Source: an uncultured Prevotella sp.
Lineage (GTDB): Bacteria; Bacteroidota; Bacteroidia; Bacteroidales; Bacteroidaceae
Length of the DNA: 49,991 nucleotides
Assembly: GCA_946540105.1 (NCBI GenBank)
Contig: CAMNIA010000002.1
Location: 1-49,991, forward strand
Direction: 5' to 3'
A program made the translations under genes and the position numbers. The notes beneath the pieces were generated by a model, which worked only from the letters and a program-made list of their open reading frames with translations, was not told the DNA's origin and searched no databases. Below, piece after piece: positions 38,475 to 48,735 of this stretch. Every line of letters begins with the position of its first letter. Within the stretch, counting starts at the first letter, position 1.

Positions 38475-39932
38475 TTATTCGTTCAGATCTCTTTCTTTAT
38501 CTTTGTATCCGTCAGGCGACAGGTCTGTTTGGTCTTTCTTCAGATAGTCTTTAGAAGAATCAATGGCGATGAGTACCCCATCCTCCACACGGGCAGACGA
38601 TGGATGATAACGGAAGGAAAGTACCTTGGAATCAAACTCGCCCAGATACTTTAACTTACCTGTTGCTGCCGTCATCCACCACACGTTTTTCTTTGAACCG
38701 CTGATTTTTGTTAAGTCCAGTTTCATAAGCCGCCCTGTGTAGTTGTAAACCAGCAAATAGTCGTTGCCTCGGGTGGCTATCAGACGGTCGTACTTTTCAC
38801 CATTGTCTTGAATGATACTCTGGTCGGGCACACGTTCGAAATAGGGGAATGAGAGAATTAGTCGCTTCAGATACTGCATCTGAGAGAATCCAGGGTCTTT
38901 TAGGCCCTGATACCATGTCTTTACGTCGCCGGCATCGCCATAGCTAGTTGGATATCCTGGCTTAAGCATCTGCATGATGGCGTTATGGCCATAGGTATGT
39001 CCACAACTGCCGGCAAAGACGCTCCAATATGCGTAGCGACGAACGTCATAGTCCTGCCAGCGGCCTTCGTTAGGATCGTGAAGTCCAATGGGAATGTCTT
39101 CGTAGGAAGGCTCTGCGTCTAATACGGGTTTGATGGGATTGTATTTCCACGTAGAGTCTACATACATCCAATTGTCCTCTTCAGTATTGTCAGGGATGGG
39201 GTAATCGGCATTACCCATGCGCTGACCGTAGCGGCGATGTCCGCTTTGGAAAGTATGGAAATCCATCCAATCGGCCTTTGACCACCACCGGGCTGATGTA
39301 TAACGTCCGCGTGGATGGTATGTCATCAGGTGGTTCTTGTCTATTGATTTAATAGTGGTAGCCAGTGTTTCCCATACCTCTGGCTTGATGTCGCCCTGAA
39401 TGTCGCCACCCATGAACCAGATGATGTTAGGTTTGTTCTTATAACGATTGGCCAAAAAGGTTCCGTATTTCTTAGCGTCTTCTACGCTCAACTTCCCATC
39501 CTTGACCAGTCCGCCCCAGATACACACCATGCCGATGTAAATGCCGTGTTGAGCAGCTAAATCGATGATATAGTCCATGTGGTCCCAATACCCATAGACA
39601 CCCTTGCGGTTAATGTCCTTAAAATTCCATCCGTCAAGATTTGACATCTGTCCGTAAATGTTGTAAGAAGGCACCCCGTCAATGGTTTGCACCTGCACCA
39701 CATTATATCCTGCTTTGGCACACGATTCGAGATACCATGCTGCCTCGGCCCTGTCAAGACGTTCTGGTAGCAACCATCCAGTTTCGCCTTGCCAGAAAAA
39801 GGGCTTCCCGTTCTCAAACTGCAGATAACGCTGGTTATCCGAAACACATAGTTTACCGTTGTCCCACGGTTTCCCTGCCTGTGCCGACACTGTCAACAAT
39901 GCAAGGCTTAGTATAGTTAGAAATTTTTTCAT
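38475..39932 (-). CDS. DUF4038-type glycoside hydrolase (GH140/apiosidase-like)
   Basis: QRYLQFENGKPFFWQGETGWLLPERLDRAEAAWYLESCAKAGYNVVQVQTIDG; KPNIIWFMGGDIQGD; PVLDAEPSYEDIPIG; VRRYAYWSVFAGSCGHTYGHNAIMQM. Confidence 0.8.
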   Translation of the reverse strand: MKKFLTILSLALLTVSAQAGKPWDNGKLCVSDNQRYLQFENGKPFFWQGETGWLLPERLDRAEAAWYLESCAKAGYNVVQVQTIDGVPSYNIYGQMSNLDGWNFKDINRKGVYGYWDHMDYIIDLAAQHGIYIGMVCIWGGLVKDGKLSVEDAKKYGTFLANRYKNKPNIIWFMGGDIQGDIKPEVWETLATTIKSIDKNHLMTYHPRGRYTSARWWSKADWMDFHTFQSGHRRYGQRMGNADYPIPDNTEEDNWMYVDSTWKYNPIKPVLDAEPSYEDIPIGLHDPNEGRWQDYDVRRYAYWSVFAGSCGHTYGHNAIMQMLKPGYPTSYGDAGDVKTWYQGLKDPGFSQMQYLKRLILSFPYFERVPDQSIIQDNGEKYDRLIATRGNDYLLVYNYTGRLMKLDLTKISGSKKNVWWMTAATGKLKYLGEFDSKVLSFRYHPSSARVEDGVLIAIDSSKDYLKKDQTDLSPDGYKDKERDLNE

Positions 39933-39970
39933 AGTTCAACTTAATATAATAATAAGACTCATTAAACGCT

Positions 39971-39993
39971 CAAATGTCATCAAATGTCATTTG
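39971..39993. repeat. Tandem duplicated CAAATGTCAT with CAAATG-T-CATTTG palindrome between GH140 and yraN
   Basis: caaatgtcatcaaatgtcatttg. Confidence 0.6.
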
Positions 39994-40061
39994 TTAGCAG
40001 CTTGGTAGGTGAAATAAGTTTAAAAAAGTGCAAATCATTTAAGTTTATTGGATAAATTGCC

Positions 40062-40069
40062 TATATTTG
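40062..40069 (+). promoter_or_regulatory. -7 box TATATTTG for yraN
   Basis: TATATTTG 24 nt upstream of the ATG at 40094. Confidence 0.45.
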
Positions 40070-40093
40070 CAAATTCCTAATGAGAATTTCATC

Positions 40094-40456
40094 ATGGCAT
40101 TACATAACGAGATAGGGAAATGGGGTGAGGAATTGGCTGCTGACTACCTGCGGCGTAAGGGTTATACCATTATAGAGCGTGACTGGCGGTCGGGTCATCG
40201 CGATATTGACATCATTGCCTTGGACGGTTCTGTTGTCGTTTTTGTAGAAGTGAAAACGCGCCGTAATCGCGTTTTCGGGGATCCAGAGGATTCTATCGAT
40301 TACATGAAACTGCGCAATCTCCGGTCTGCAATCCATCATTACGTTAACTACAAGCACATCAATGGCAATATCCGGTTTGACGCTATCACCATTGTAGGAA
40401 CTCCTAATAGCGGAACTCCTGATATTGATCATATTAAAGACTTTCCTTTATTTTAA
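40094..40456 (+). CDS. yraN: YraN/UPF0102 family endonuclease-like protein
   Basis: GKWGEELAADYLRRKGYTIIERDWRSGHRDIDIIALDGSVVVFVEVKTRRN. ATG at 40094 preferred. Confidence 0.93.
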   Translation: MALHNEIGKWGEELAADYLRRKGYTIIERDWRSGHRDIDIIALDGSVVVFVEVKTRRNRVFGDPEDSIDYMKLRNLRSAIHHYVNYKHINGNIRFDAITIVGTPNSGTPDIDHIKDFPLF

Positions 40457-40465
40457 AACGAAAGA

Positions 40466-42874
40466 CTATTTCAGTACGTAGTCCTTTCCAGCCTTTGTTT
40501 TTAGTTCGTAAAGAAATGTGTGTCTTAGTGATGCAAAGGTTTTGCTCTCTTTGATTGTCTTCAGTCCTTTAGCCTTCAGGGGCGTGTAGCTACGGATACG
40601 GCAAACACCTCCATGACGGGAGTGAATGGTTGCCTTTGACAGTTGTCCCTCTTTCCAGTCGATAGCTATCTCGAAACCACCTCTTGCGACTAGTCCTTTG
40701 ACACTGCCATCTTTCCATATACTAGGCAGGGCAGGTAGTAGGTAGATAAACCCATCGTAGCTCTGCATTAGCATCTCGGCAACGCCTGCCGTACACCCGA
40801 AATTGCCGTCTATCTGGAAAGGTGGGTGAGCATCAAACATATTAGGATACGTACCCCCTCGCTGTTTGACAGTTCCAAAAATCAAGAATGTGTCTGCTGT
40901 CAGCGTCAACTGGTCTTTGATTAGTTTATAGGCATGGTCTCCATCCAGCAGGCGAGCCCATGAGCATACCTTCCATCCCATGCTCCATCCAGTCGACACG
41001 TCACCACGCGCTTCTAAAGACTTACGGGCAGCATTCCATAATGTTGCATTTTTGTATGGTGATATCTGGTAGGATGGAAACAAACCATATAGGTGTGAGA
41101 AGTGACGATGGTCATCTTTGGGGTCATCCAAGTCATCGAGCCATTCCTGCAACTGTCCCCAGTGACCAATCTGCATGGGTGGAAGCTGTGGCAACTGAGC
41201 ATTGATGATTGACAAAAGAGAGTCCTGTTGCGTGTCGTAACCTAACCTTTTGGCAGCTTCTAAGACGTTGGTATATAACTCCGTAACCAGTTGGTTGTCC
41301 ATTGTAACACCAGCATCCAGCGGTGACGGACGTCCTTTGCCGCCATGTTCTGGCGATTCGCCAGGACATACCACCAACCATCCTTTTTGGGGGTGCTTCT
41401 GAAGCGTTTTTGTATAGAAACGAGCTGCGTTGAGCATGATGGGGTAGTATTGGCGAAGGAAAGCCTCGTCCTGTGTGTACAGATAGTGTTCCCATAAGTG
41501 CCGGCACAACCAAGCGGACCCCATAGGCCAAAGTCCTGTCTGTGCATGATCTACAGGACCAGTAATACGCCATTGGTCAGTGTTATGGTGTAACACCCAT
41601 CCCTCTGCGCCATACATGTCACGTGCTGTATTCTGACCTTGTATGCTAACTTCTCGAATCAGTCGGAAAAGTGGCTCATTCAGTTCGGTTAGGTTCGTTA
41701 CTTCGGCAGGCCAGTAATTCATCTCTAAGTTGATGTTGGTCGTGTATTTCGAGTCCCACGAGGGGAACATTTTGTCATTCCAGATACCTTGCAGATTGGC
41801 AGGGTTCATGTCGTCGGGTTGTGAACTGCAGATCAGTAGGTAACGACCAAACTGGAAATAAGTTGCAACCAGGTGGTTGTCGTTGCGTTGATTAAACAGC
41901 TCAATACGCTTGTTTGTCGGAACATTTGCATACTCGTCATTGCCCAGGTCGAGGCTTACTCGGTTGTAGTATTTCTGGTAGGTTTGGGTGTGTTGACTTT
42001 TTAAGGCTTCATAACCCATCTGCATAGCATTATGCAGTCTTTTCTTCACCAGAGCTACCTCATCACCACTGATATCCTCGTAGCTTTTTACATTGGTGCC
42101 AATAGCTACGTACACTACAGCCTCGTCAGCGTCAGCGACACTGATGATGCCATTACTTTGGTTCACCTTGCCGCCCTTTGCCTGTACCGCCAAACGACCC
42201 TGAAAGCGCACCTTACCTTTTAGTCCTTCGTGCTTTGAGGATACTCCTAGTAGTGTCGATTCCAATCCCTCGCCACCAATGAGTACATTCTCGTGGGGTG
42301 ACGTCATGTAGGAAGTAAAGTTGATTTTCCCTTTCTCGCTGGCTGTTAAGCGGATGGCAATGACGTGCTGGCCCCCTAATGGGGCAATCACCTCACGTTC
42401 ATAGCGTACGTTGTCCACAACATAGCGCACCATGATTTTTCCATTCTCCAAGTCGAGCCATCGCTCGTAATCTTGGTAGTTCGTATGTCCTTGCATGGCA
42501 ATATACAAGTCGCCAAACGGCTGGTAAGGCATACCCATGTTCTTGCCTGCGCCGATTGGCATCACCTTGTCGTTGGCAAGGTTTTGTGCCTCTTTGTACT
42601 TACCGTCAAAAATAAGCTGGCGCACCTTAGGCAGGCTTTTCTTGGCATTGGGGTTAATCACCTGGTTAGGCTGTCCTGCCCAAATCGTTTCCTCGTTCAG
42701 TTGGATATGCTCAACGGCAGGCATTCCATAGACCATGCCTCCCATAACACCATTTCCAACAGGTAGTGCTTGTGTCCATGTCATGGCAGGCTTGTCATAC
42801 CACAGGCGATAGTCTGTACAGAGGGAGTACTGTGCCACGCATGCTGCGATGGCTGCGACGAATAGGCGTTTCAT
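40466..42874 (-). CDS. GH95 family alpha-L-fucosidase/galactosidase-like
   Basis: [125 protein letters not shown]. Confidence 0.95.
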   Translation of the reverse strand: MKRLFVAAIAACVAQYSLCTDYRLWYDKPAMTWTQALPVGNGVMGGMVYGMPAVEHIQLNEETIWAGQPNQVINPNAKKSLPKVRQLIFDGKYKEAQNLANDKVMPIGAGKNMGMPYQPFGDLYIAMQGHTNYQDYERWLDLENGKIMVRYVVDNVRYEREVIAPLGGQHVIAIRLTASEKGKINFTSYMTSPHENVLIGGEGLESTLLGVSSKHEGLKGKVRFQGRLAVQAKGGKVNQSNGIISVADADEAVVYVAIGTNVKSYEDISGDEVALVKKRLHNAMQMGYEALKSQHTQTYQKYYNRVSLDLGNDEYANVPTNKRIELFNQRNDNHLVATYFQFGRYLLICSSQPDDMNPANLQGIWNDKMFPSWDSKYTTNINLEMNYWPAEVTNLTELNEPLFRLIREVSIQGQNTARDMYGAEGWVLHHNTDQWRITGPVDHAQTGLWPMGSAWLCRHLWEHYLYTQDEAFLRQYYPIMLNAARFYTKTLQKHPQKGWLVVCPGESPEHGGKGRPSPLDAGVTMDNQLVTELYTNVLEAAKRLGYDTQQDSLLSIINAQLPQLPPMQIGHWGQLQEWLDDLDDPKDDHRHFSHLYGLFPSYQISPYKNATLWNAARKSLEARGDVSTGWSMGWKVCSWARLLDGDHAYKLIKDQLTLTADTFLIFGTVKQRGGTYPNMFDAHPPFQIDGNFGCTAGVAEMLMQSYDGFIYLLPALPSIWKDGSVKGLVARGGFEIAIDWKEGQLSKATIHSRHGGVCRIRSYTPLKAKGLKTIKESKTFASLRHTFLYELKTKAGKDYVLK

Positions 42875-44190
42875 TATTTGTATATTGATTTTAGTTGTTC
42901 ATCGGGTTCAATAGTAATCTTGCTTTCATCGAGCATGGAACGATCCAGTCCGAAAACGTCGATAAAGAAGTCGTAAACGGCCTGACGCTTGTTTGGACCG
43001 AAGTCGTGTCGCTCCTTTTGCAGGTGGACATTCCGAACGTTTTCTTTCGCTCCATAGAAACCGTAGATGCGCTGCAGGTAGGGAAATTCAAGCGTTGGGA
43101 CGGATGATGTCCAGTCACCGCCGTCACTTACGATTAGCATAGGTTTTGGAGCCATGACGGCAGCCAATTCTGGCTCGCATGTTCCACCTGCGGAGAGTTG
43201 TATGGGCTTGCCGCTTTCACAAGGGCAACCGCCGTCAAAGTGACTTGCCAAGTGTACTATAGGTGCCGAGGCTTTTACGCGCTCATCAAGCAACGACAAT
43301 AGTACGGTATGCGTTCCGCCACCGCTTCCTCCACAGACGCCAACACGCTCGGGATCAATGTCGTTGCGGTTTTTTAGCATATAGTCCAGCAAGATGTATC
43401 CACAGGCAGCTTGATAGACATGAGCGCGACTGGTGTGATGGGCTTCGGCTCCCACCTCCCGCTCGCTTTCTCCCCAGCCGTAGAGGTCGAAGTCTACGCA
43501 GACAGCCCCCATTCGAGCCAAGGTTCCTAAACGTTGCTGTTCGTCCTTGCGATAGCGGTAGGGCCAGTGCCCGTCAGGACAGACGATGAGTGCGTGCTTG
43601 CCTTTCTTCAATGAAGCGTAGATAGTGCCGAAGAGGTGCTGGCCAGGTGTCAGCTCTATGCAGATGTTCTGGGTGGTGTAACCATCGTGCTTGCGTACTT
43701 TAGAGAGGGTGACAGGGCGTAGCACGTTGCCTTTTTTGTCCTTTGTGACAACACATGAGTCGAGAAAGGTGTCTAACTCCAAGCGTTGGCGCACCTCGCG
43801 GCGTAGGGAGTCTCGGCGAGCTTCCCACGATGTTTTGTCGCTATACAATGTCGACAGGTAATCGAGCATCATCTTTCCCTCTGCCTCATGGCGACGTGGG
43901 TATTCGTAAGGCTTAATTTTGTATAGGTTATCCGACTGCTTCCACCAGTTCCAGTCGAAGTATTTGCAGATGTTGTCGAGCGTCGTCTCGATGGAGTAGG
44001 GGCGTATACGAAAGTCGGCATAGGGCAGGCTTTTCCCTACCGTGTCTACGTTGTATTTAAAGCGCACGTTGAATTTCTTCTGCACATCGGCCATGAGGTC
44101 GCTGACAGAACGCTGATACTTGTTTTCATAAGTCTGTGCCGTACTGACTAACGCTATTGAAGCCAAAAAGGCTAGTATAATCTTTTTCAT
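42874..44190 (-). CDS. Alpha/beta-hydrolase (acetyl-esterase-like) with N-terminal STN-like domain
   Basis: N-terminus [67 protein letters not shown] (STN-like); nucleophile elbow [27 protein letters not shown]. Overlaps the GH95 ATG by 1 nt (TAATG). Confidence 0.75.
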   Translation of the reverse strand: MKKIILAFLASIALVSTAQTYENKYQRSVSDLMADVQKKFNVRFKYNVDTVGKSLPYADFRIRPYSIETTLDNICKYFDWNWWKQSDNLYKIKPYEYPRRHEAEGKMMLDYLSTLYSDKTSWEARRDSLRREVRQRLELDTFLDSCVVTKDKKGNVLRPVTLSKVRKHDGYTTQNICIELTPGQHLFGTIYASLKKGKHALIVCPDGHWPYRYRKDEQQRLGTLARMGAVCVDFDLYGWGESEREVGAEAHHTSRAHVYQAACGYILLDYMLKNRNDIDPERVGVCGGSGGGTHTVLLSLLDERVKASAPIVHLASHFDGGCPCESGKPIQLSAGGTCEPELAAVMAPKPMLIVSDGGDWTSSVPTLEFPYLQRIYGFYGAKENVRNVHLQKERHDFGPNKRQAVYDFFIDVFGLDRSMLDESKITIEPDEQLKSIYK

Positions 44191-44280
44191 TATGGTGTGG
44201 TATTATATATCATAAAGACTAACGAAAGTTGGTTTTGTCATCATGGCATTATATTAGGAGTAAAAGAGGAGTGAAAATGC

Positions 44281-44288
44281 CAAAAATA
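44281..44288 (-). promoter_or_regulatory. -7 box TATTTTTG candidate for the esterase/GH95 pair
   Basis: CAAAAATA on + is TATTTTTG on -, matching TAnnTTTG, about 90 nt upstream of 44190. Confidence 0.35.
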
Positions 44289-44332
44289 TTTAATTGTGTT
44301 TGTAAGTTGGAGTGTAATCAAATATTCTTTAT

Positions 44333-44340
44333 TATCTTTG
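44333..44340 (+). promoter_or_regulatory. -7 box TATCTTTG for lptB
   Basis: TATCTTTG 8 nt upstream of the ATG at 44349; TTG at 44307-44309 as weak -33 candidate. Confidence 0.5.
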
Positions 44341-44348
44341 CAGTCAAT

Positions 44349-45161
44349 ATGGAAAATCAACAACAGGAGCAGCTGGTGCTGCGAACGGAGGGACTCATCA
44401 AGCGGTATGGCAACCGTACCGTAGTAAACGATGTGAGTTTCAATGTGAGGCAGGGTGAGATAGTTGGTCTGCTTGGTCCTAATGGTGCCGGCAAGACCAC
44501 GTCTTTCTATATGACAACAGGACTTATCGTCCCGAATGGCGGGCATATCTACTTGGGTGACGAAGAGGTGACAGAATACCCTGTCTACAAGCGTGCCCGT
44601 GCAGGCATCGGTTATCTGGCTCAGGAGGCTAGCGTCTTTCGCAAGATGAGTGTTGAGGACAATATCCTCAGCGTGTTGGAGATGACGGGTAAACCGCGTG
44701 ATTATCAATTGGCGAAACTGGAAAGCCTTATAAAAGAGTTTCGTCTGAACAAAGTTCGTTATAATAAGGGCGACCAACTCTCGGGTGGTGAGCGTCGTCG
44801 TACGGAGATCGCACGCTGTCTGGCCATCGAGCCGAAGTTTATCATGCTTGACGAGCCTTTTGCCGGTGTCGACCCCATCGCAGTAGAAGACATCCAGCAG
44901 ATAGTGTGGCAGTTGAAGTATCGCAACATCGGCATCCTCATTACCGATCATAATGTTCATGAGACGCTGAATATTACCGACCGAGCCTACCTGTTGTTCG
45001 AGGGGCGCATTCTTTTCAAGGGCTCCCCTGAGGAGTTGGCTGTCAATCCCATCGTGAAGGAAAAGTATTTAGGTTCCAACTTCGTGCTTCAGAAAAAGAA
45101 CTTCGAGGAGCTGGCTGAGGCTAAGCGCCGGAAGGAGCAAGAGGAGGAAATGCAACAATAG
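44349..45161 (+). CDS. lptB: LPS export ABC transporter ATP-binding protein LptB
   Basis: [32 protein letters not shown]...[20 protein letters not shown]...[43 protein letters not shown] at 44349 preferred over 44229. Confidence 0.93.
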   Translation: MENQQQEQLVLRTEGLIKRYGNRTVVNDVSFNVRQGEIVGLLGPNGAGKTTSFYMTTGLIVPNGGHIYLGDEEVTEYPVYKRARAGIGYLAQEASVFRKMSVEDNILSVLEMTGKPRDYQLAKLESLIKEFRLNKVRYNKGDQLSGGERRRTEIARCLAIEPKFIMLDEPFAGVDPIAVEDIQQIVWQLKYRNIGILITDHNVHETLNITDRAYLLFEGRILFKGSPEELAVNPIVKEKYLGSNFVLQKKNFEELAEAKRRKEQEEEMQQ

Positions 45162-45180
45162 TTTTTTATCGTACAGAACA

Positions 45181-45930
45181 ATGAAAATCATCTATAATGC
45201 GCTGACTACGTTTGGCAAGTTTATGATACTCATGGGGCGAACCTTCTCGGTACCCGAGCGTTTCCGAATGTTCTGGAAACAGTATGTCAAGGAGATGGCT
45301 CAGTTGGGTGTCAATTCCATTGGCATCGTACTGCTCATCTCGTTTTTCATCGGTGCTGTCATCTGTATTCAGATGAAGCTGAACATTCAGTCACCCTGGA
45401 TGCCGCGTTGGGTGAGTGGCTATACCACACGTGAAATCATGTTGTTGGAGTTCTCCAGCTCTATCATGTGTCTTATTCTGGCGGGCAAGGTGGGCTCGAA
45501 TATTGCGTCGGAAATTGGTACAATGCGTGTTACGCAGCAGATTGATGCACTGGACATCATGGGTATCAACTCTGCCTGCTACCTTATCCTGCCAAAGATT
45601 TTAGGTATGCTGACCATCATGCCCATCTTGGTCATTTTTTCGTCGGCTATGGGTATAGTGGGAGCTTACGGTACAGCATATATCGCACATATCATCGTGC
45701 CCGATGACCTCACTTTAGGTTTGCAACATGACTTCCAGCCGTGGTTTGTGTGGATGTCTATCATCAAGAGCCTCTTCTTTGCTTTTATCATCTCTGCCGT
45801 ACCCTCCTACTATGGCTATACTGTTGAGGGCGGTTCGGTAAATGTGGGCAAGGCTTCGACTGATGCTGTTGTCATGTCGAGTGTGCTCATTCTCTGTAGT
45901 GACGTGTTTCTCACCCAGCTGCTTAGCTAA
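45181..45930 (+). CDS. mlaE: MlaE-like ABC transporter permease
   Basis: LLISFFIGAVICIQMKLN...YTTREIMLLEFSSSIMCLILAGKVGSNIASEIGTMRVTQQIDALDIMGINSACYLILPKI. Confidence 0.88.
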   Translation: MKIIYNALTTFGKFMILMGRTFSVPERFRMFWKQYVKEMAQLGVNSIGIVLLISFFIGAVICIQMKLNIQSPWMPRWVSGYTTREIMLLEFSSSIMCLILAGKVGSNIASEIGTMRVTQQIDALDIMGINSACYLILPKILGMLTIMPILVIFSSAMGIVGAYGTAYIAHIIVPDDLTLGLQHDFQPWFVWMSIIKSLFFAFIISAVPSYYGYTVEGGSVNVGKASTDAVVMSSVLILCSDVFLTQLLS

Positions 45931-45950
45931 TATCTTAACTTTCTCTAAAA

Positions 45951-46715
45951 ATGATTGAAGTAAGAAATCTCTGTAAAAACTTTGACGGCATCAAAGTACT
46001 GAAAGATATCAGCACCACCTTTCAAGATGGTAAGACCAACTTGATTATTGGTCAGTCAGGCTCGGGCAAGACGGTGCTTATGAAGAACCTGGTAGGACTC
46101 TTCGAACCCACCAGTGGACAGATACTCTACGATGGGCGCGACTTCGTGGGAATGTCGAAACAAGAGAAGGTACACATGCGCCGCGAGATGGGCATGATAT
46201 TCCAGTCGGCTGCCCTCTTCGACTCGCTGACCGTCTTGGAGAATGTAATGTTTCCACTCGACATGTTCTCGTCAATGACACTGCGTGAGCGCACTCGCCG
46301 TGCCAAGGAGTGTCTTGAACGCGTCAACTTAATAGGTGCCGATGAGAAGTATCCTGGCGAGATAAGTGGCGGTATGCAGAAGCGTGTCGCCATAGCCAGA
46401 GCCATATCGCTGAATCCGAAGTACCTGTTCTGCGACGAACCTAACAGCGGACTAGACCCCAAGACGTCGTTGGTTATTGACGACCTGTTGCACAGCATTA
46501 CACGGGAGTTCCAGATGACCACCATCATCAATACCCACGACATGAACTCCGTGATGGGCATTGGTGAGAACATCATTTTTATCTATGAGGGTCACAAAGA
46601 GTGGCAGGGCGAGAGCAGTCAGATTATGAATTCAACGAATAAGCGGCTCACAGATTTCATCTTTGCCAGTGACCTGCTGAAGGAGATGCGTCAAGCCGTT
46701 ACCCACCAGCACTAA
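45951..46715 (+). CDS. mlaF: MlaF-like ABC transporter ATP-binding protein
   Basis: LIIGQSGSGKTVLMKNLVGLFEPTSGQILYDG...EISGGMQKRVAIARAISLNPKYLFCDEPNSGLDPKTSLVID. Confidence 0.9.
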   Translation: MIEVRNLCKNFDGIKVLKDISTTFQDGKTNLIIGQSGSGKTVLMKNLVGLFEPTSGQILYDGRDFVGMSKQEKVHMRREMGMIFQSAALFDSLTVLENVMFPLDMFSSMTLRERTRRAKECLERVNLIGADEKYPGEISGGMQKRVAIARAISLNPKYLFCDEPNSGLDPKTSLVIDDLLHSITREFQMTTIINTHDMNSVMGIGENIIFIYEGHKEWQGESSQIMNSTNKRLTDFIFASDLLKEMRQAVTHQH

Positions 46716-46763
46716 CCTCTCACCTCAAACTTCTCACCTCAAACTTCTTACCTCTTACCTCTA
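46714..46763. repeat. Degenerate heptamer array (CCTCTCA/CCTCAAA type) between mlaF and dnaG
   Basis: cctctcacctcaaacttctcacctcaaacttcttacctcttacctctaa; 7-nt period. Confidence 0.93.
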
Positions 46764-46767
46764 AATA

Positions 46768-48720
46768 ATGATAGACCGCGCGACAATAGACAAGATTATG
46801 GAAGCCACCAACATCGTTGACGTGGTGGGCGACTTCGTCAATCTGCGTAAGGCAGGTGTCAACTACAAGGGACTGTGTCCTTTCCACGACGATACCACGC
46901 CGTCGTTCATGGTCTCGCCGGCACGCCAGATATGCAAGTGCTTTGCTTGCGGTGAGGGTGGGAATGCTGTCAACTTTCTCATGAAACATGAGCAGATTAC
47001 CTATCCCGAAGCACTGCGTTGGCTGGCGAAAAAGTATAACATCGAGATTCAGGAGCGCGAACTCACCGACGAGGAGAAGCGCGAACAGTCTGAACGCGAG
47101 TCAATGTTTGTGGTTAACGAGTGGGCGTGCCAGTACTTTCATGAGCTGTTGAAGCATGATGTTGACGGCTCGTCCATTGGCAAGCAGTACTTCCGCAGTC
47201 GTGGTATACGCGATGACATCATTGAGAAGTTCCAGCTCGGCTTCGCCCTCTCCAAGCGTGATGCCCTGGCTAACGAGGCACGTCGTAAAGGGTATAAGGA
47301 CGAGTTCTTGCTGAAGACGGGGTTGTGTTATGAGGGGCAAGGAGGTATCCTTGTCAACCGCTTTGCGGGTCGTGCCATTTTTCCGTGGCTCAATGTCAGT
47401 GGCAAGGTGGTGGCCTTCGGCGGGCGCAAGCTCGATGCTGCCACTAAGGGCGTACAGCAGAAGTACGTCAACTCGCCCGACTCCGAAATCTATCACAAGG
47501 AACGTGAACTCTATGGCATCTATCAAGCCAAGAAGTCCATCGTCAAGGAAGACTGCGTCTACATGGTCGAGGGCTATACTGACGTCATCGCCATGCACCA
47601 GTGTGGATTGGAGAACGTGGTGGCTAACTCAGGTACGGCACTCTCTGTATACCAGATTAAACTGCTGCACCGTTTCACACCCAACATCGTACTCCTCTAC
47701 GATGGTGACGAGGCAGGCATTCATGCTGCCATGCGTGGTACCGATATGCTGCTTGAGGAAGGCATGAACGTCAAGGTTCTGCTACTGCCCGACGGCGATG
47801 ACCCAGACTCCTTTGCCCGCAAGCATACAGCAGCAGAATTCAAACAGTATATCGAGGAGCACCAGACCGATTTCATCCAGTTTAAAACCTCTCTTCTGCT
47901 CAAGGACGTTACCGACCCGCAGAAACGGTCGGAGGCTATTGGCAGTATCCTGAAGAGCGTCTCCGTCATTCCTGATGCGTTGAAGCGCAATACCTACCTC
48001 TCAGAATGTGCCCATCGGTTTAACGTTCGCGAGGATGCGCTTGTTACTACTGTCAACAACTATATATCCCAGAAGAAGGAAGCTCGCCAGAAGGACCACG
48101 ACCGCATGTCCGATGGTTTACCCGGCGGAGAAGAGTCTCAGCAACGGCAACCGGCTCCGCTGGGACTGCACTCGACCTTGGAGCAGTCTTCCGCCGTCGA
48201 ACGCATGATCATCCAGAACGTAATTCGCCACGGCGAAGAAGTTATCTTCGACAATCTCGAGGCTGAAGATGGCAGTACCATTAGCCTCAATGTTGCCCAA
48301 TACGTTGACTACGATCTCAAAACCGACGGTCTGTCGTTTCATGACGAGCGTTACAACCGCATCTTGCATGAGGCGGTAGAGCACTCTGCCGACCCTGGGT
48401 TTAAAGCTGACCAGTACTTCATGCAGCACCCCGACGTCGAGATTAGTCAGTTGGCGGCACAACTCGCCATCGACCGCCACCAGTTAAGTCGCAGCTTCGA
48501 ACTCAGAAATAACGACACTAGCCTGCGCCAGCGCATGCAGCACCTCATCCTCGACTTCCGCATGGACATCGTCAACCAACACATGAAGGACATTCAGCAG
48601 CAACTGAAGACTCTTGGTAATGACGTTCAGAAGATGAAGGAACTAATGGAAGACTTCAAGCAGACACAAGAGCTGCGCAACGCGCTTGCGCGGCAACGAG
48701 GTTCTGATGTTATCGTTTAA
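46768..48720 (+). CDS. dnaG: DNA primase
   Basis: CHC2 zinc finger GLCPFHDDTTPSFMVSPARQICKCFACGEGGNAVNFLMKHE; TOPRIM VYMVEGYTDVIAMHQCGLENVVANSGTAL and LLYDGDEAGIHAAMRG. Confidence 0.97.
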   Translation: MIDRATIDKIMEATNIVDVVGDFVNLRKAGVNYKGLCPFHDDTTPSFMVSPARQICKCFACGEGGNAVNFLMKHEQITYPEALRWLAKKYNIEIQERELTDEEKREQSERESMFVVNEWACQYFHELLKHDVDGSSIGKQYFRSRGIRDDIIEKFQLGFALSKRDALANEARRKGYKDEFLLKTGLCYEGQGGILVNRFAGRAIFPWLNVSGKVVAFGGRKLDAATKGVQQKYVNSPDSEIYHKERELYGIYQAKKSIVKEDCVYMVEGYTDVIAMHQCGLENVVANSGTALSVYQIKLLHRFTPNIVLLYDGDEAGIHAAMRGTDMLLEEGMNVKVLLLPDGDDPDSFARKHTAAEFKQYIEEHQTDFIQFKTSLLLKDVTDPQKRSEAIGSILKSVSVIPDALKRNTYLSECAHRFNVREDALVTTVNNYISQKKEARQKDHDRMSDGLPGGEESQQRQPAPLGLHSTLEQSSAVERMIIQNVIRHGEEVIFDNLEAEDGSTISLNVAQYVDYDLKTDGLSFHDERYNRILHEAVEHSADPGFKADQYFMQHPDVEISQLAAQLAIDRHQLSRSFELRNNDTSLRQRMQHLILDFRMDIVNQHMKDIQQQLKTLGNDVQKMKELMEDFKQTQELRNALARQRGSDVIV

Positions 48721-48735
48721 TCTCTCACCTCTCAC

